DNA from: Deltaproteobacteria bacterium
GTDB lineage: Bacteria; Desulfobacterota; Binatia; UBA9968
Assembly: GCA_016874755.1 (NCBI GenBank)
Contig: VGTH01000013.1
Coordinates: 53,233-117,232 of the forward strand
Reading direction: 5' to 3'
DNA length: 64,000 bases
Below, one piece after another: positions 17,377-26,526 of the stretch; position 1 is the first letter of the stretch, and the number at the start of each line of letters is the position of its first letter. The position numbers and the translations under genes are program-made. The notes under the pieces were generated by a model. That model saw only the letters and a program-made list of their open reading frames with translations, was not told the origin of the DNA and made no database searches.

Positions 17377-17489
17377 ATTCCAAATTCCAGATTAGTTACT
17401 TCGTATTGCAGAGCTGCACGCCAGGTCAGATGCCAATCCGATATTCCATGACGACAATCTGGAATATGAAATTTGGCATCTGAGATTCG
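17377..17489. repeat. 'GGAATATGAAATTTGG' spacer repeat
   Basis: The gap between HyuA and HyuB contains ATTCCAAATTCCAGATT and, 80 bases on, an inverted counterpart CTGGAATATGAAATTTGG. The two arms could form a stem in RNA. No promoter is evident; HyuA and both HyuB genes are probably one transcription unit. Confidence 0.55.
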
Positions 17490-19547
17490 TCATTGGGCGT
17501 TGCCAAGCGCAATGATGAGATACCCAAACTCATTCACGGTCACTCTATCTCCCGGCTCCACAACCGTCGTCGAAGCCACCTCTTCAATAATTGCGGGACC
17601 TTGAATGACGTTGCCGGCCAGCAACTTCGCGCGATCGAAAACCGGTGCGCTGACTGCGCCGGTGCCTTCGAAAATTACTTTGCGCTCACCGCGCCGCGAA
17701 TCCTGTGGAGGCGTAGCATCACCATTCGCAATGCGCGGTAACTCCGGCTTGTTCAACCGGCCAATGGCCGAGACGCGCAGGCTGACGATATCGGCCGATT
17801 CTTCCGGTGCGCTGTGGCTATAGCGTAAATCATGGGCTTCGTCGAAGCGGCGCTTCACTTCGGCGCGCGCATCCTCACTGCCGACATTCGCTGGCATGCT
17901 TACCGCCACGGCGTGCTCTTGGCCGACGTAGCGCATGTCCGCCGCGCGCTCGAAGGCAATGCGGTCGACAGGAATGCCGGAGTCGAGCAGCGCTTTGCGT
18001 CCTTCGTCTTCAAGGGATTTGAATTGCGCCTCCAGCTCGCTCATCGCGAGATCGTCCATGCGCTCGAACAGCGTCTGCACATAGTCGCGGCGCAAATCCG
18101 CCATGAGCATGCCCAGCGCGGAAAAATGGCCCGGCGCATTGGGAACAATGATTTTGCCGATGGATAATTCTTTTGCCACCGATGCCGAGTGCAGCGGCCC
18201 GCCGCCGCCATAGGCGACCAACGTGAAATCGCGCGGATCGAGGCCGCGCTCCAGCGTCACATGGCGCACGGCATTGGCCATTGCCGAAGTGGCCACTTGC
18301 AACATGCCGGACGCCGCGCGTTCCAAAGTCACATTCAATGGTTTCGCCAGACGATCGTTCAGCGCTCGTTCCGCAGCACCGCGATCCAAGCGCATCTCCC
18401 CGCCGAGAAACATCTCCGGCGAAAGACGCCCAAGTATCACATTGGCATCCGTCACCGTTGGCTCAGTGCCACCGCACCCATAGCTCGCCGGGCCCGGCTC
18501 CGCGCCAGCGCTCTTCGGTCCAACATGTAGGCCGCCGCCTTCGTCAAGATACGCAATGCTACCACCACCGGTGCCGACTTCGACGATGTCCAGCACTGGA
18601 ATACGGATCGCCAAACCTTCGTTGTAGCCGCCGATGAAATAATCCGGTGACAAGCTCGGCTCACCGCGCCGAATCACGCACGCCTTGGCCGTCGTGCCGC
18701 CCATGTCGAAGGCGATAGCCGCTTCGAGATCGAGTACCTCGCAGAGCGCCATGGTGCCGACGACGCCGCCCGCCGGCCCCGACTCCATCATTTGAATGCA
18801 CTGGCGGCGCGCCAGCTCGACCTCGGACAGACCACCGTTGGACTGCATAATCATCAAGTTACCAGCGAATTTCTTATCATGCAGCCGCCGTTCCAAGTCG
18901 CCCAAATACTGGCTCACCTTGGGCCCGACGTAAGCGTTAGCCGCTACCGTCGACGTGCGCTCGTACTCACGATATTCACGCGACAATTCATGGGACACGC
19001 TAACAAATAATTTGGGATTGGCTTCCAGCAAGATCTCGCGCATGCGCAGCTCATGCTGCGGTGCGCGATAAGAGTGAAGAAACAAAACCGCGACGGCCTC
19101 GAACTCTTCTTCTTTGAGAATCCGCGCCACCTCGCGCGCTTCAGCATCATCAAACGGCGTGCGCACCGAGCCATCGGCAAGCATCCGCTCGGCAACTTCG
19201 AAGATATCTTCCCGCGGCACCAGCGGCCGGTGCTTGCGGAAGCGCGGATTGAACGACTCCGGTCGATTGATCCGACCGATTTCGTAAACGTCGCGAAACC
19301 CTTTGGTCGTCACAAGCGCGGTCTTGGCACCCTTGCGCTCGATCACCGCGTTGATGACCACTGTCGACCCGTGAATCAGTGTCGTTGTCTCGGGGAAACG
19401 AACCGATCCTTTGATCAATCCATCCAACACGCCACGCGCCAACTCCGCCGGCGTCGACAAAGTCTTTGCAAGGGACACGCCACCCTGGCGCTCATCGAAG
19501 ACGACTACGTCTGTGAATGTACCACCGATGTCGACTGCAACTCGCAT
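17490..19547 (-). CDS. hyuA: hydantoinase A/oxoprolinase family protein (HyuA-type)
   Basis: 685 residues, full length for the ATP-binding subunit. It starts with the phosphate-binding motif VAVDIGGTFTDVVVFDE, continues with LIHGSTVVINAVIERKGAKT and ESGPAGGVVGTMALCE, and has the second actin-like motif IAFDMGGTTAKACVI, then GTGGGSIAYLDEGGGLHVGP. It partners a HyuB subunit in ATP-dependent hydrolysis of hydantoin or 5-oxoproline-like rings. As the first gene of the minus-strand HyuA-HyuB-HyuB run, it probably sets the expression of all three. Substrate unknown. Confidence 0.92.
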   Translation of the reverse strand: MRVAVDIGGTFTDVVVFDERQGGVSLAKTLSTPAELARGVLDGLIKGSVRFPETTTLIHGSTVVINAVIERKGAKTALVTTKGFRDVYEIGRINRPESFNPRFRKHRPLVPREDIFEVAERMLADGSVRTPFDDAEAREVARILKEEEFEAVAVLFLHSYRAPQHELRMREILLEANPKLFVSVSHELSREYREYERTSTVAANAYVGPKVSQYLGDLERRLHDKKFAGNLMIMQSNGGLSEVELARRQCIQMMESGPAGGVVGTMALCEVLDLEAAIAFDMGGTTAKACVIRRGEPSLSPDYFIGGYNEGLAIRIPVLDIVEVGTGGGSIAYLDEGGGLHVGPKSAGAEPGPASYGCGGTEPTVTDANVILGRLSPEMFLGGEMRLDRGAAERALNDRLAKPLNVTLERAASGMLQVATSAMANAVRHVTLERGLDPRDFTLVAYGGGGPLHSASVAKELSIGKIIVPNAPGHFSALGMLMADLRRDYVQTLFERMDDLAMSELEAQFKSLEDEGRKALLDSGIPVDRIAFERAADMRYVGQEHAVAVSMPANVGSEDARAEVKRRFDEAHDLRYSHSAPEESADIVSLRVSAIGRLNKPELPRIANGDATPPQDSRRGERKVIFEGTGAVSAPVFDRAKLLAGNVIQGPAIIEEVASTTVVEPGDRVTVNEFGYLIIALGNAQ

Positions 19548-19672
19548 TTCTTCGCTCCGCTTAGAATTACAAATTCCACATTACAGATTCCAAATTGCTT
19601 CGCGTCGAAGAATTTCTCGCTTAAACGGAGGATCTTGAATCTGAAATTTGGAATCGCGCGCCAACGGGCGCG
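19548..19672. repeat. 'TTCCAAATT/GAAATTTGGAA' inverted spacer repeat
   Basis: The region contains ACAAATTCCACATTACAGATT and later the opposite-sense ATCTGAAATTTGGAATC, the same phrase family as the spacers on either side of the HyuB genes. It separates HyuA from the small upstream gene. Nothing else is visible here. Confidence 0.55.
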
Positions 19673-20020
19673 CTACCCGCATCGATGATTCGCCAGAAAT
19701 TCCCCGAGCCACTTGTTCCACACCAGATCGATCTCGTGCAACGCTGCGGCATAGCCTTCGGCACCGCCTTGCACCAACGCAGCAACCCGGAGATCGACTT
19801 CCGCCAAGTGCGGATCGGCGCAGAAATTATCACGCACGACGACCAAACCCTCGTTCGAGAGCGACGTTATGACCTTGTCAAGCTCTTCGTTGCTGATATT
19901 CGAGCGACGCAGCAAAGCCATTAACTCGCTCATGAAACAAGCTTTCCCATTGCGGCCACGCAACGCTTTCAAAACAATAACTTTGATATCGACAGCAGTC
20001 GAGCTCGAACTCTTGCTCAT
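19673..20020 (-). CDS. small hypothetical protein, possible winged-helix fold
   Basis: 115 residues. The pattern IKVIVLKALRGRNGKACFMS, then ELMALLRRSNISNEELDKVI, then LSNEGLVVVRDNF resembles a winged helix with a helix pair and a beta-wing, so a transcriptional regulator is possible. The C-terminal half (EVDLRVAALVQGGAEGYAAA, then WNKWLGEFLANH) is unfamiliar. It lies just upstream of HyuA on the same strand and could regulate the hydantoinase genes. The family is not recognised. Confidence 0.6.
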   Translation of the reverse strand: MSKSSSSTAVDIKVIVLKALRGRNGKACFMSELMALLRRSNISNEELDKVITSLSNEGLVVVRDNFCADPHLAEVDLRVAALVQGGAEGYAAALHEIDLVWNKWLGEFLANHRCG

Positions 20021-20067
20021 AGCTTAATCTGGAATTTGAAATCTGGAATTTGAAATCCCAACCGCCG
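20021..20067. repeat. 'ATCTGGAATTTGAA' direct repeat spacer
   Basis: Two consecutive copies of ATCTGGAATTTGAA, 14 bases each, fill the gap between the small hypothetical gene and the binding-protein gene. Same phrase family as the other HyuA/HyuB spacers. Confidence 0.6.
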
Positions 20068-21042
20068 TCACGGCACTTTGTACCCCAACTCCTTTGCCAC
20101 CTCGCGCGCAATTCGGTCGTCGGCAATCTCTTCGAACGTAACCTTACGATCAGTGAACTGACCCGCGGCTTGCAGCGACTTGATGATCAAATCCATCCCC
20201 TCGCGCGTCGGCACGCCGCTGCCACTGACAGTTTGCTTCAAAGCTTCGAACGTGTCTTCGGCGGCTTCTTTATCGACCTGCAAGTATTTCAGGATCAACG
20301 CCGTGGTCCTTTCCTTGGAACGTAGGATTTCCTGTTTCGCAAGCTGCATGCCGCGCAGCACACGCTTGACCTCGTCGGGGCGATTACGAATCGTCGAGAG
20401 CATGGTGGTCAAGCCGCCGAGCGGCATCTTCACGCGGGAACCGACGTCGAGCACTTCGCGAAACTTCTTTCGTTTAGCGTAAAAATCGAACGGTGGATTG
20501 AAGATTGCCGCATCCACGGTTCCGGACTCCAAAGCCGGCAACTGCTGCGGCCCGCCCAAAACCACATAGGCGAAGTTCTTAGGGTTCTCACCAGCCCCTT
20601 CAAGGGCGATCTGTAGCGCAACGTGGGAGGTGCCACCCAATCCGGTGATGCCGATCTTCTTGCCGCGCAGGTCGCGCAGGTTCTGAATCTCGGGCCGCGC
20701 CATCAGCGAATAAATCAATTGATCCGAAGCGAACCAGACGCCGCGCGACTGCATGCCGCGCAGCGTCGCGCTCACCGACGCGGGACCCACGCCGGAAAAA
20801 TATTGAATCTCGTTCGCCATCAGCGCCATGTTGCCGACCTGCGAGCGGATCTGCACAATCTCGACGTGCAAGCCCTGCTCTTCGAAGATCTTCCATTGAA
20901 TGCCGCCGTAAAGTGCTACGCAGCAAATGCCGCCGCTCGGATAGGCAATGCGCACGCGGGTTAGCTTCTCCTGGGCTCCCGCTGGCGCAAGCGCCGCCCC
21001 AATCAACCACCCTGCCAGCACAATTGCGAGTTTTAGACTCAT
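20068..21042 (-). CDS. ABC transporter substrate-binding protein, NMT1-like
   Basis: About 324 residues with a signal peptide (MSLKLAIVLAGWLIGAALAP, ending AGA) and a mature domain with VRIAYPSGGICCVALYGGIQ, then LRDLRGKKIGITGLGGTSH at the hinge and a YRVQ-like tail. The start at 21042 is chosen because GGAG lies about 8 bases upstream and the signal peptide begins there. An in-frame ATG 57 bases further upstream lies in a repeat phrase. The ligand is unknown, and the link to the hydantoinase genes is positional only. Confidence 0.88.
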   Translation of the reverse strand: MSLKLAIVLAGWLIGAALAPAGAQEKLTRVRIAYPSGGICCVALYGGIQWKIFEEQGLHVEIVQIRSQVGNMALMANEIQYFSGVGPASVSATLRGMQSRGVWFASDQLIYSLMARPEIQNLRDLRGKKIGITGLGGTSHVALQIALEGAGENPKNFAYVVLGGPQQLPALESGTVDAAIFNPPFDFYAKRKKFREVLDVGSRVKMPLGGLTTMLSTIRNRPDEVKRVLRGMQLAKQEILRSKERTTALILKYLQVDKEAAEDTFEALKQTVSGSGVPTREGMDLIIKSLQAAGQFTDRKVTFEEIADDRIAREVAKELGYKVP

Positions 21043-21102
21043 CGCCAAATCTCCGCGCCCATTTCGGACTCTGAACATTTTCAATTTTCCATTGTCCATT
21101 TT

Positions 21103-21690
21103 TCAATTTTTGTATCTTTTGCCCATTTCGTCAAAAAATCTCTCGTTCTCTAACTTCTGCAGCAAGCTCAGGTCGACAAATTGCTCGGGTTTGGCCGTCT
21201 TGCCCTGCGGCATCTGCGCTGCCGACATGTCGACCAGGTTCTGAATGCCTTTCATGGTCGGATAGGGTTTTCTCGGCGTGCGCTTCAAATAATGCTGGTA
21301 GGAATATTCGAGCACTTCCACATCGTTGGTTCGCATGTATTTAGCAAGGCTCTTGATCGTCGCGTCGATGCGCCCGGCGCCCATCGCCACCAACCGTTCG
21401 GGCCCTGTCCCTGTCGGCACAAGTGTGACGTCTTTCGGATCGATGTTAACGCGCTTGAATAAAATCAACGCCGCGTTGTGCGTCGCCGAGCCAAAACCGC
21501 TGATGCCGAAGCGCTTGCCTTTTACCTGCTCGATGCGGGTCATCGTACCGAGCCGGGCCTGCACCGTCTGGTCGCAGGCGTTCGCCACTGAGGCGACGAG
21601 AACAATATCGTGGCCCTGCAAACCAGCAATGATCACGTTGCCAACGGTTACAATCGGCGGATCGCCAGCAGTCAGTGCCTGGATCGACAA
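21103..21690 (-). pseudogene. N-terminally decayed NMT1-like substrate-binding protein
   Basis: About 195 residues of a binding protein from the SIQALTAGDPPIVTVGN segment to the end (VKGKRFGISGFGSATH hinge, then VDLSLLQKLENERFFDEMGK). The signal peptide and first strand-helix unit are absent. Upstream in frame, after a TGA, the sequence reads KREGCVNYAAPRTLSIQAL, which resembles the first family strand joined directly to the later SIQAL region. This implies an internal deletion of about 40 codons. A TTG at 21690 is the only available start. Not expected to be exported. Confidence 0.65.
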
Positions 21691-21740
21691 AGTTCGCGGT
21701 GCGGCGTAATTGACGCACCCTTCCCGCTTTCACGGTTTCC

Positions 21741-23207
21741 TCACATCGTCTTCAGGTATTCAATCAACGCGTCTTTGTCTTTAGCCGGCAAGTCAGTACC
21801 AAACTCGTGGCCTTGGTTGCTGCTGGCGCGCTCGTTGACGTCGAATTTGGTACCGACCCTTTTCGCCTCGTCGCCCTCGACAACAAAGCCGACGTTAACC
21901 AAATCGTAGACGTCATGGCCGCGATAAAAAACCTTGGGTCTCTCGTTCACCGGCTTTAGTAGATCGCGCAGGGTTGGCACCGAGCCATTATGCAAATAGG
22001 GCGCACGCAGCCAAATGCCGTCAAGGAAGGCAGCGATGTAACCGCTCGGCTCGTTCTCCACCAAACCCTTGCGCTCGATGCCGAAGCTGCGAACAACTTT
22101 GTTCGACTCGATGGCTGCCTGCTTACTCCAAGTAGCCAACCGTTCTTTGTCGGTGCCAACTTCAGCGATCGGTATCCGTGTGCCGGTGCGCTCGCTGCGA
22201 TGGCAGCGCCCACAGTTGTTGTCAAAGACAGCTTTACCAGCGTCTGCGAGCGGCTGATTTATCGGGAAAGGATACTTAGGCGCCTGCAGCCCGCCCAGAT
22301 ATTCGACTAGCCAATCGACCTCCTTTAGAAACGCCGTGCGATCTTTGGGCGCCGCTCCGAGTAGTCCCAATGCGGAATCGATGATAACCGAATAGGCATC
22401 GTGGCTGTCACCGGCAAGATTCATCAAATGGCCCTTCTCGGGCACATACTTTTTCAGATTCCACACTGACGGCATGTCCGTCGGGCCAATACTGTTGTCC
22501 ATCGGCTGGTTGAGCATGAAATATTTTGTCAAGTTCATCGCATCGTCGCGGCCGCGGCCCCAGAGCGGAAATTCTTTGTGATAGACCCACTTGAACTGCG
22601 CCTCCCGCTCCAGCAGCCGCTTCTTGGTGATTGGAATCAGAATGAAGCGATAGATCAGCCGGTCGATGAACGGCAATTTGTAGACCAGATCGATCTCGCT
22701 CAAAATGTCTTTCGCGTTGAAACGCGGGTCCTTGGCGCAATCGACGATAAAACGAAAGAAGGCCTGCAGATTCAGCGTGTGATTGGGCCCAGCGACGACA
22801 AAAGTAGGATTCTCGTTTAGACCCCTACGATAGCTCGCCGTATGGCAGGCCGCACAATTGTTGGCCACGCGGGGAAAGCCGATGACTTTTTTGGTAAAGC
22901 CGATGGGCATCTCTTGCCCTTGCTCCCAGTTAACCCCGAGCGCGGCATAGCCGCCCGGGCCCGGGAGTTTTTCCGGGAACATACGCGGCAAAACAAACCA
23001 GATCCAATAGGGAATGCCGGCGTCGTTTTCCGCACCAATGGAACCGTACTTAAACCGCATCTCGGGCGACGCGGTCACCCAATCGGGCTGTGGCTCTTCG
23101 CGGAAAAACTTGTGCCAACCGAAGAGCGCACCGACGGCCACCAAGATTAACAAAAACGCCAAGTAATATTTCCAACGCGATCGCTTCCCCGCCATCGTTG
23201 CTCCCAA
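21741..23207 (-). CDS. membrane-anchored di-haem cytochrome c, CCP/RoxA-like
   Basis: 488 residues. An N-terminal transmembrane anchor (YYLAFLLILVAVGALFGW) precedes a periplasmic domain with two haem c sites, CAACH near residue 118 and CGRCH near residue 335. The later LRAPYLHNGSVPTLRDLLKP motif and the YRGHDVYDLVNVGFV segment are typical of the large di-haem family that includes cytochrome c peroxidases and rubber oxygenase RoxA. It lies 17 bases downstream of a second member of the family. An electron-transfer, peroxidase or oxygenase role is plausible; the substrate is not determinable. Confidence 0.88.
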   Translation of the reverse strand: MGATMAGKRSRWKYYLAFLLILVAVGALFGWHKFFREEPQPDWVTASPEMRFKYGSIGAENDAGIPYWIWFVLPRMFPEKLPGPGGYAALGVNWEQGQEMPIGFTKKVIGFPRVANNCAACHTASYRRGLNENPTFVVAGPNHTLNLQAFFRFIVDCAKDPRFNAKDILSEIDLVYKLPFIDRLIYRFILIPITKKRLLEREAQFKWVYHKEFPLWGRGRDDAMNLTKYFMLNQPMDNSIGPTDMPSVWNLKKYVPEKGHLMNLAGDSHDAYSVIIDSALGLLGAAPKDRTAFLKEVDWLVEYLGGLQAPKYPFPINQPLADAGKAVFDNNCGRCHRSERTGTRIPIAEVGTDKERLATWSKQAAIESNKVVRSFGIERKGLVENEPSGYIAAFLDGIWLRAPYLHNGSVPTLRDLLKPVNERPKVFYRGHDVYDLVNVGFVVEGDEAKRVGTKFDVNERASSNQGHEFGTDLPAKDKDALIEYLKTM

Positions 23208-23224
23208 GTATGTCCAAGCACCCG

Positions 23225-24727
23225 CTAGAACGTTTTCAAATACTCCACCAAGGCCTCTTTCTCCGCGGCCAATAGCTCGGTCCCGTAGGCCTTTCCCTCG
23301 TGTCCCCGATTCGAATTGCCCGGTTGAGCGGTATCGTAGAGAAAATACTTTCGGTTCGCCTCGGCACTCACGTTAGAAACGAAGCCGAGATTCTTTTGAT
23401 CGTAAACATCATAGCCGCGGTAAAACGTCTTGGGGCGTTTCGCGCTGGGCTCCAACAGGTCACGGACCGTTGGCACCGAGCCGTTGTGCAGATAGGGGGC
23501 GCGCAGCCACAGCCCGTCCAACGGGCTATTGGCGTAGCCGAAGGTTTTACGAAAGTGACTGAAGCGTTCATCGCCGTAACCGGCAAAGATGAGATTTTGA
23601 TTGACTGCGACTTCGTAGGTGTAGGAGTCCAAACGACGCTCATCGGTGCCAATTTCAGCGATCGGCACTACTTTACCGACATACTCACCGCGGAAGTCTT
23701 TGCCATCGGCGCCATGACAACCGGCGCAATATTTTTTGTAAATCGGCGCACCCTGATCGGCCAAAGCTTTGTCGATTTTGAAAGGAAAGGGGTCGGCCGG
23801 CAAATTGCGCAGCCAATCGGCAACTCGCTTTAAACTTTGGCGATCCCCGGTGGGCGGGGTGATCCCAGTGCCCATGGCAGCACTCCGATTGCGTTCTTCC
23901 AACGAGACGTTGTTGCCGTCCCAGTGGAGATTCATTTTCATGCTTTCCCGCTGACCTTGATTCCAAATAGATGGGAAATCCGTCGTCCCGATGGTTTCTT
24001 TGGGCGACAGTTGCTCGGGAGGAAAATTGAAATAAGCCTTGAGGGGATTGAAGGTATCCACCCGTCCCGGGCCCCATTCTGGCTGCTGCTTGATAAAATC
24101 TAAGCGATCGCGCAGCGTCAGAATACGCTCCCGCATGTAGTAGATCCCGTAGAAGCGCAGCACCAACCGATCGAGCAGCGGCAACCGGCCAACCCCCTCT
24201 CGTTTTCGAATGACGTCGATTTGGCGCAAAATATCCTGCGGCGTGAAACGGCGGTCTTCACCAGTGGCGAAGAGAAAGCGCATGAAGCCGCGAAAATCGA
24301 AAGTGTTGGCGGGCATGGCGGCATAGACCCTCGGCTCACTTTGTGCGGTCTCACGCACGGTACCGGCATGGCAGAAAGCGCAGTTGAGCCAAACCACATC
24401 GAAACCGAGATAGCGCCGCTGCGACATGCCGACCGGGAGCTCCTTGCCCTTCTCAAAAACAAAGCCCACCGACTGCCAACCCTCTTGACGGTTGGGCAAT
24501 TTGTCCTTGAACAGCTCCGGTAGCGCGCGCCAGATCCAATAGGGAATACCGAATTCATGCTCGCTGCCCAGAGAGCCGTATTTGAAATGCTCGCGGTCGT
24601 CGGCATATTGCACCGGTACATCGGCAGCAAACCGACCGAGCGAGTAGGCAGCGGCGATGGTTGCTAGAATCGCCAGGCCCACCGACAGAAGGCCTAAGCG
24701 GTAGAGAAAACGTTGCAGTCGCGACAT
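23225..24727 (-). CDS. membrane-anchored di-haem cytochrome c, CCP/RoxA-like paralogue
   Basis: 500 residues, paralogous to the next gene downstream. An N-terminal anchor (LGLLSVGLAILATIAAAYSL) is followed by haem sites CAFCH (about residue 117) and CAGCH (about residue 338), then LRAPYLHNGSVPTVRDLLEP and FYRGYDVYDQKNLGFVSN. Both proteins end with a KEALVEYLKTF/DALIEYLKTM tail. The pair are probably cotranscribed with the small protein upstream and may act as a heterodimer in the periplasm. There is no maturation gene in the window. Confidence 0.88.
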   Translation of the reverse strand: MSRLQRFLYRLGLLSVGLAILATIAAAYSLGRFAADVPVQYADDREHFKYGSLGSEHEFGIPYWIWRALPELFKDKLPNRQEGWQSVGFVFEKGKELPVGMSQRRYLGFDVVWLNCAFCHAGTVRETAQSEPRVYAAMPANTFDFRGFMRFLFATGEDRRFTPQDILRQIDVIRKREGVGRLPLLDRLVLRFYGIYYMRERILTLRDRLDFIKQQPEWGPGRVDTFNPLKAYFNFPPEQLSPKETIGTTDFPSIWNQGQRESMKMNLHWDGNNVSLEERNRSAAMGTGITPPTGDRQSLKRVADWLRNLPADPFPFKIDKALADQGAPIYKKYCAGCHGADGKDFRGEYVGKVVPIAEIGTDERRLDSYTYEVAVNQNLIFAGYGDERFSHFRKTFGYANSPLDGLWLRAPYLHNGSVPTVRDLLEPSAKRPKTFYRGYDVYDQKNLGFVSNVSAEANRKYFLYDTAQPGNSNRGHEGKAYGTELLAAEKEALVEYLKTF

Positions 24728-24811
24728 CAGGTTGTGCCTCCGTCATGGCAGCAAGTTGTCAAGTCGACGGTGAGGAAATGATTTGCCGCCACAACCCTCG
24801 TGGCGGGCATG

Positions 24812-25243
24812 CTAAAATTTCAAGGCGAAATCGATCAACCGTTTCTTGTCCCAATAGACTTTGCCGAGATAAGGCTTCGGCTCGATCTCGCGCATTTCAT
24901 CGCGAATCCACTGCGCGATCACCGAGGTGTCCGAGTAGTCGAGAACAATGCATTCCTTGTTATCGAGCCAGCTTGGCGCCTTGTAGACTTTGGCGATAAT
25001 CGCGTTGAGACCAAAAGGCAGGATGCGATTTTTCAGTTGCCCCTTTTGCGCGTCGAAGACCTTCCCCTGCCATGCAAAGTGGCTGACGAATCTTGCAAGG
25101 TCGGCAGAATAGTTGGTACCGGGAGCGATGATCGCCGTGCCCTCGCCTTCGCCGCTAGGGATATTGCCCGCGCTACTTTTGCTGAAGAGTTCGTCGAGCT
25201 CAGCTTGGGAGAGCGTGAGGAGCTTCGCAACATCATAAGCCAT
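24812..25243 (-). CDS. hypothetical protein, 143 aa, first gene of the cytochrome run
   Basis: A well-formed frame starting MAYDVAKLLTLSQAELDELF, then IPSGEGEGTAIIAPGTNYSA, IAKVYKAPSWLDNKECIVLD, and KPYLGKVYWDKKRLIDFALK near the end. There is no signal peptide, no cysteine motif and no domain that I recognise. A GGAGG sequence lies 7-8 bases before the ATG. Position and strand suggest that it is cotranscribed with the two di-haem cytochromes. The amphipathic start and beta-rich middle hint at a small ligand-binding or enzyme-like fold, but I will not assign a function. Confidence 0.75.
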   Translation of the reverse strand: MAYDVAKLLTLSQAELDELFSKSSAGNIPSGEGEGTAIIAPGTNYSADLARFVSHFAWQGKVFDAQKGQLKNRILPFGLNAIIAKVYKAPSWLDNKECIVLDYSDTSVIAQWIRDEMREIEPKPYLGKVYWDKKRLIDFALKF

Positions 25244-25465
25244 GGTTCATTCCTCCTTGGTTGAGAGAGCAGATCCATCTGAACCGCGACTGCACGACCG
25301 ATGATGCGTCTGTCATTGCACACCTGCTCGTCGCGCGTCAAGCAACAAGGCGACTAACGGCGTACCACCCTAATACCTGCCTTCGTTAATGCAAACAGCC
25401 TTTCCTCGCTCGTTGCACCCCTCACCCCTGCATGTTAAAAACGCTCTTAAATTCGGAGGATTTGA

Positions 25466-26446
25466 ATGGATTTTCAGCAACTGGCGGAGAAAGCGCTCAA
25501 GGGAATCTTGCCGGAGCGCAACGAATTGCGCGAGGTTTTAAACGCGCCGGACGAGCAGCTACCCGAGATTCTGAGCGCGGCGTTCAAGGTGCGGCATCAT
25601 TATTACGGCAAGCGCGTGCAGATTCACGTTTTGCAGAACGCCAAGAGCGGGCTGTGCCCGGAGGATTGTCACTATTGCTCGCAGTCTTCAGTCTCCGCTG
25701 CGCCGGTCGAAAAATATACCTTCATGTCCAAAGACAAACTGGTCGAAGCGGCGCGCAACGCCAAGGCGGCCGGTGCGGTGCGTTTTTGCATCGTCAACAG
25801 CGGCCGCGGGCCGACTAACAAGGAAATAGACGAGATCACCGACGCGGTACGCGAGATTCGCACTGAGACCGGCATGAACATTTGTTGTTCGCTCGGTTTG
25901 ATGAACGACGACAAAACCCAGAAGCTTGCCGAGGCCGGCGTCGGCCGGGTCAACCACAATTTGAACACCAGCCGCGAGCATCACGCCGACGTTGTCACCA
26001 CCCACACCTATGACGACCGGGTATCGACGATTGAAAGCGTCAAGCGCGCCGGCATCGGCACTTGCTCTGGTGGCATTATTGGCATGGGCGAAAGCGACGA
26101 CGACATCATCAATCTCGCCATGACACTTCGGGCCATGGGCATCGACTCCATACCGGTTAATTTTCTAAACTCGATTCCGAAAACCCCCTTTGCGAAATTG
26201 CAGGAACTAACGCCGCAGCGCTGCTTGAAAACACTCTGCCTATTTCGTTTCGTCAATCCGAACAAAGAGATTCGCGTTGCCGGCGGTCGCGAAGTCAATT
26301 TGCGTTCGCTGCAGCCGTTGAGCCTCTATCCGGCCAACTCGATCTTCGTCAATGGCTATTTGACTACGCCCGGTCAAGACGCCACCGATGCGCATCAGAT
26401 GATCCGCGATCTGGGCTTTGAGCTCGATCAGCCGGCGGCGATCTAG
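25466..26446 (+). CDS. bioB: biotin synthase
   Basis: 326 residues, normal length for BioB. It inserts sulfur into dethiobiotin to make biotin, using a radical SAM [4Fe-4S] cluster and a second auxiliary cluster. The radical SAM motif is GLCPEDCHYCSQS with Cys64, Cys68 and Cys71. Further markers are NICCSLGLM, the VGRVNHNLNTSREHH block and VTTHTYDDRV, and the C-terminal ANSIFVNGYLTTPGQ. GGAGG lies 7-8 bases before the ATG. It is isolated from other biotin genes and divergent from the cytochrome run. Confidence 0.97.
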   Translation: MDFQQLAEKALKGILPERNELREVLNAPDEQLPEILSAAFKVRHHYYGKRVQIHVLQNAKSGLCPEDCHYCSQSSVSAAPVEKYTFMSKDKLVEAARNAKAAGAVRFCIVNSGRGPTNKEIDEITDAVREIRTETGMNICCSLGLMNDDKTQKLAEAGVGRVNHNLNTSREHHADVVTTHTYDDRVSTIESVKRAGIGTCSGGIIGMGESDDDIINLAMTLRAMGIDSIPVNFLNSIPKTPFAKLQELTPQRCLKTLCLFRFVNPNKEIRVAGGREVNLRSLQPLSLYPANSIFVNGYLTTPGQDATDAHQMIRDLGFELDQPAAI

Positions 26447-26526
26447 TCTGTTGTTCGAGTTTCGCGTTTTGGGTTTCGGGTTTTCAAACCTGCCGCGTGT
26501 TTTGCTCGGAAACTATTGAGGCAAGC

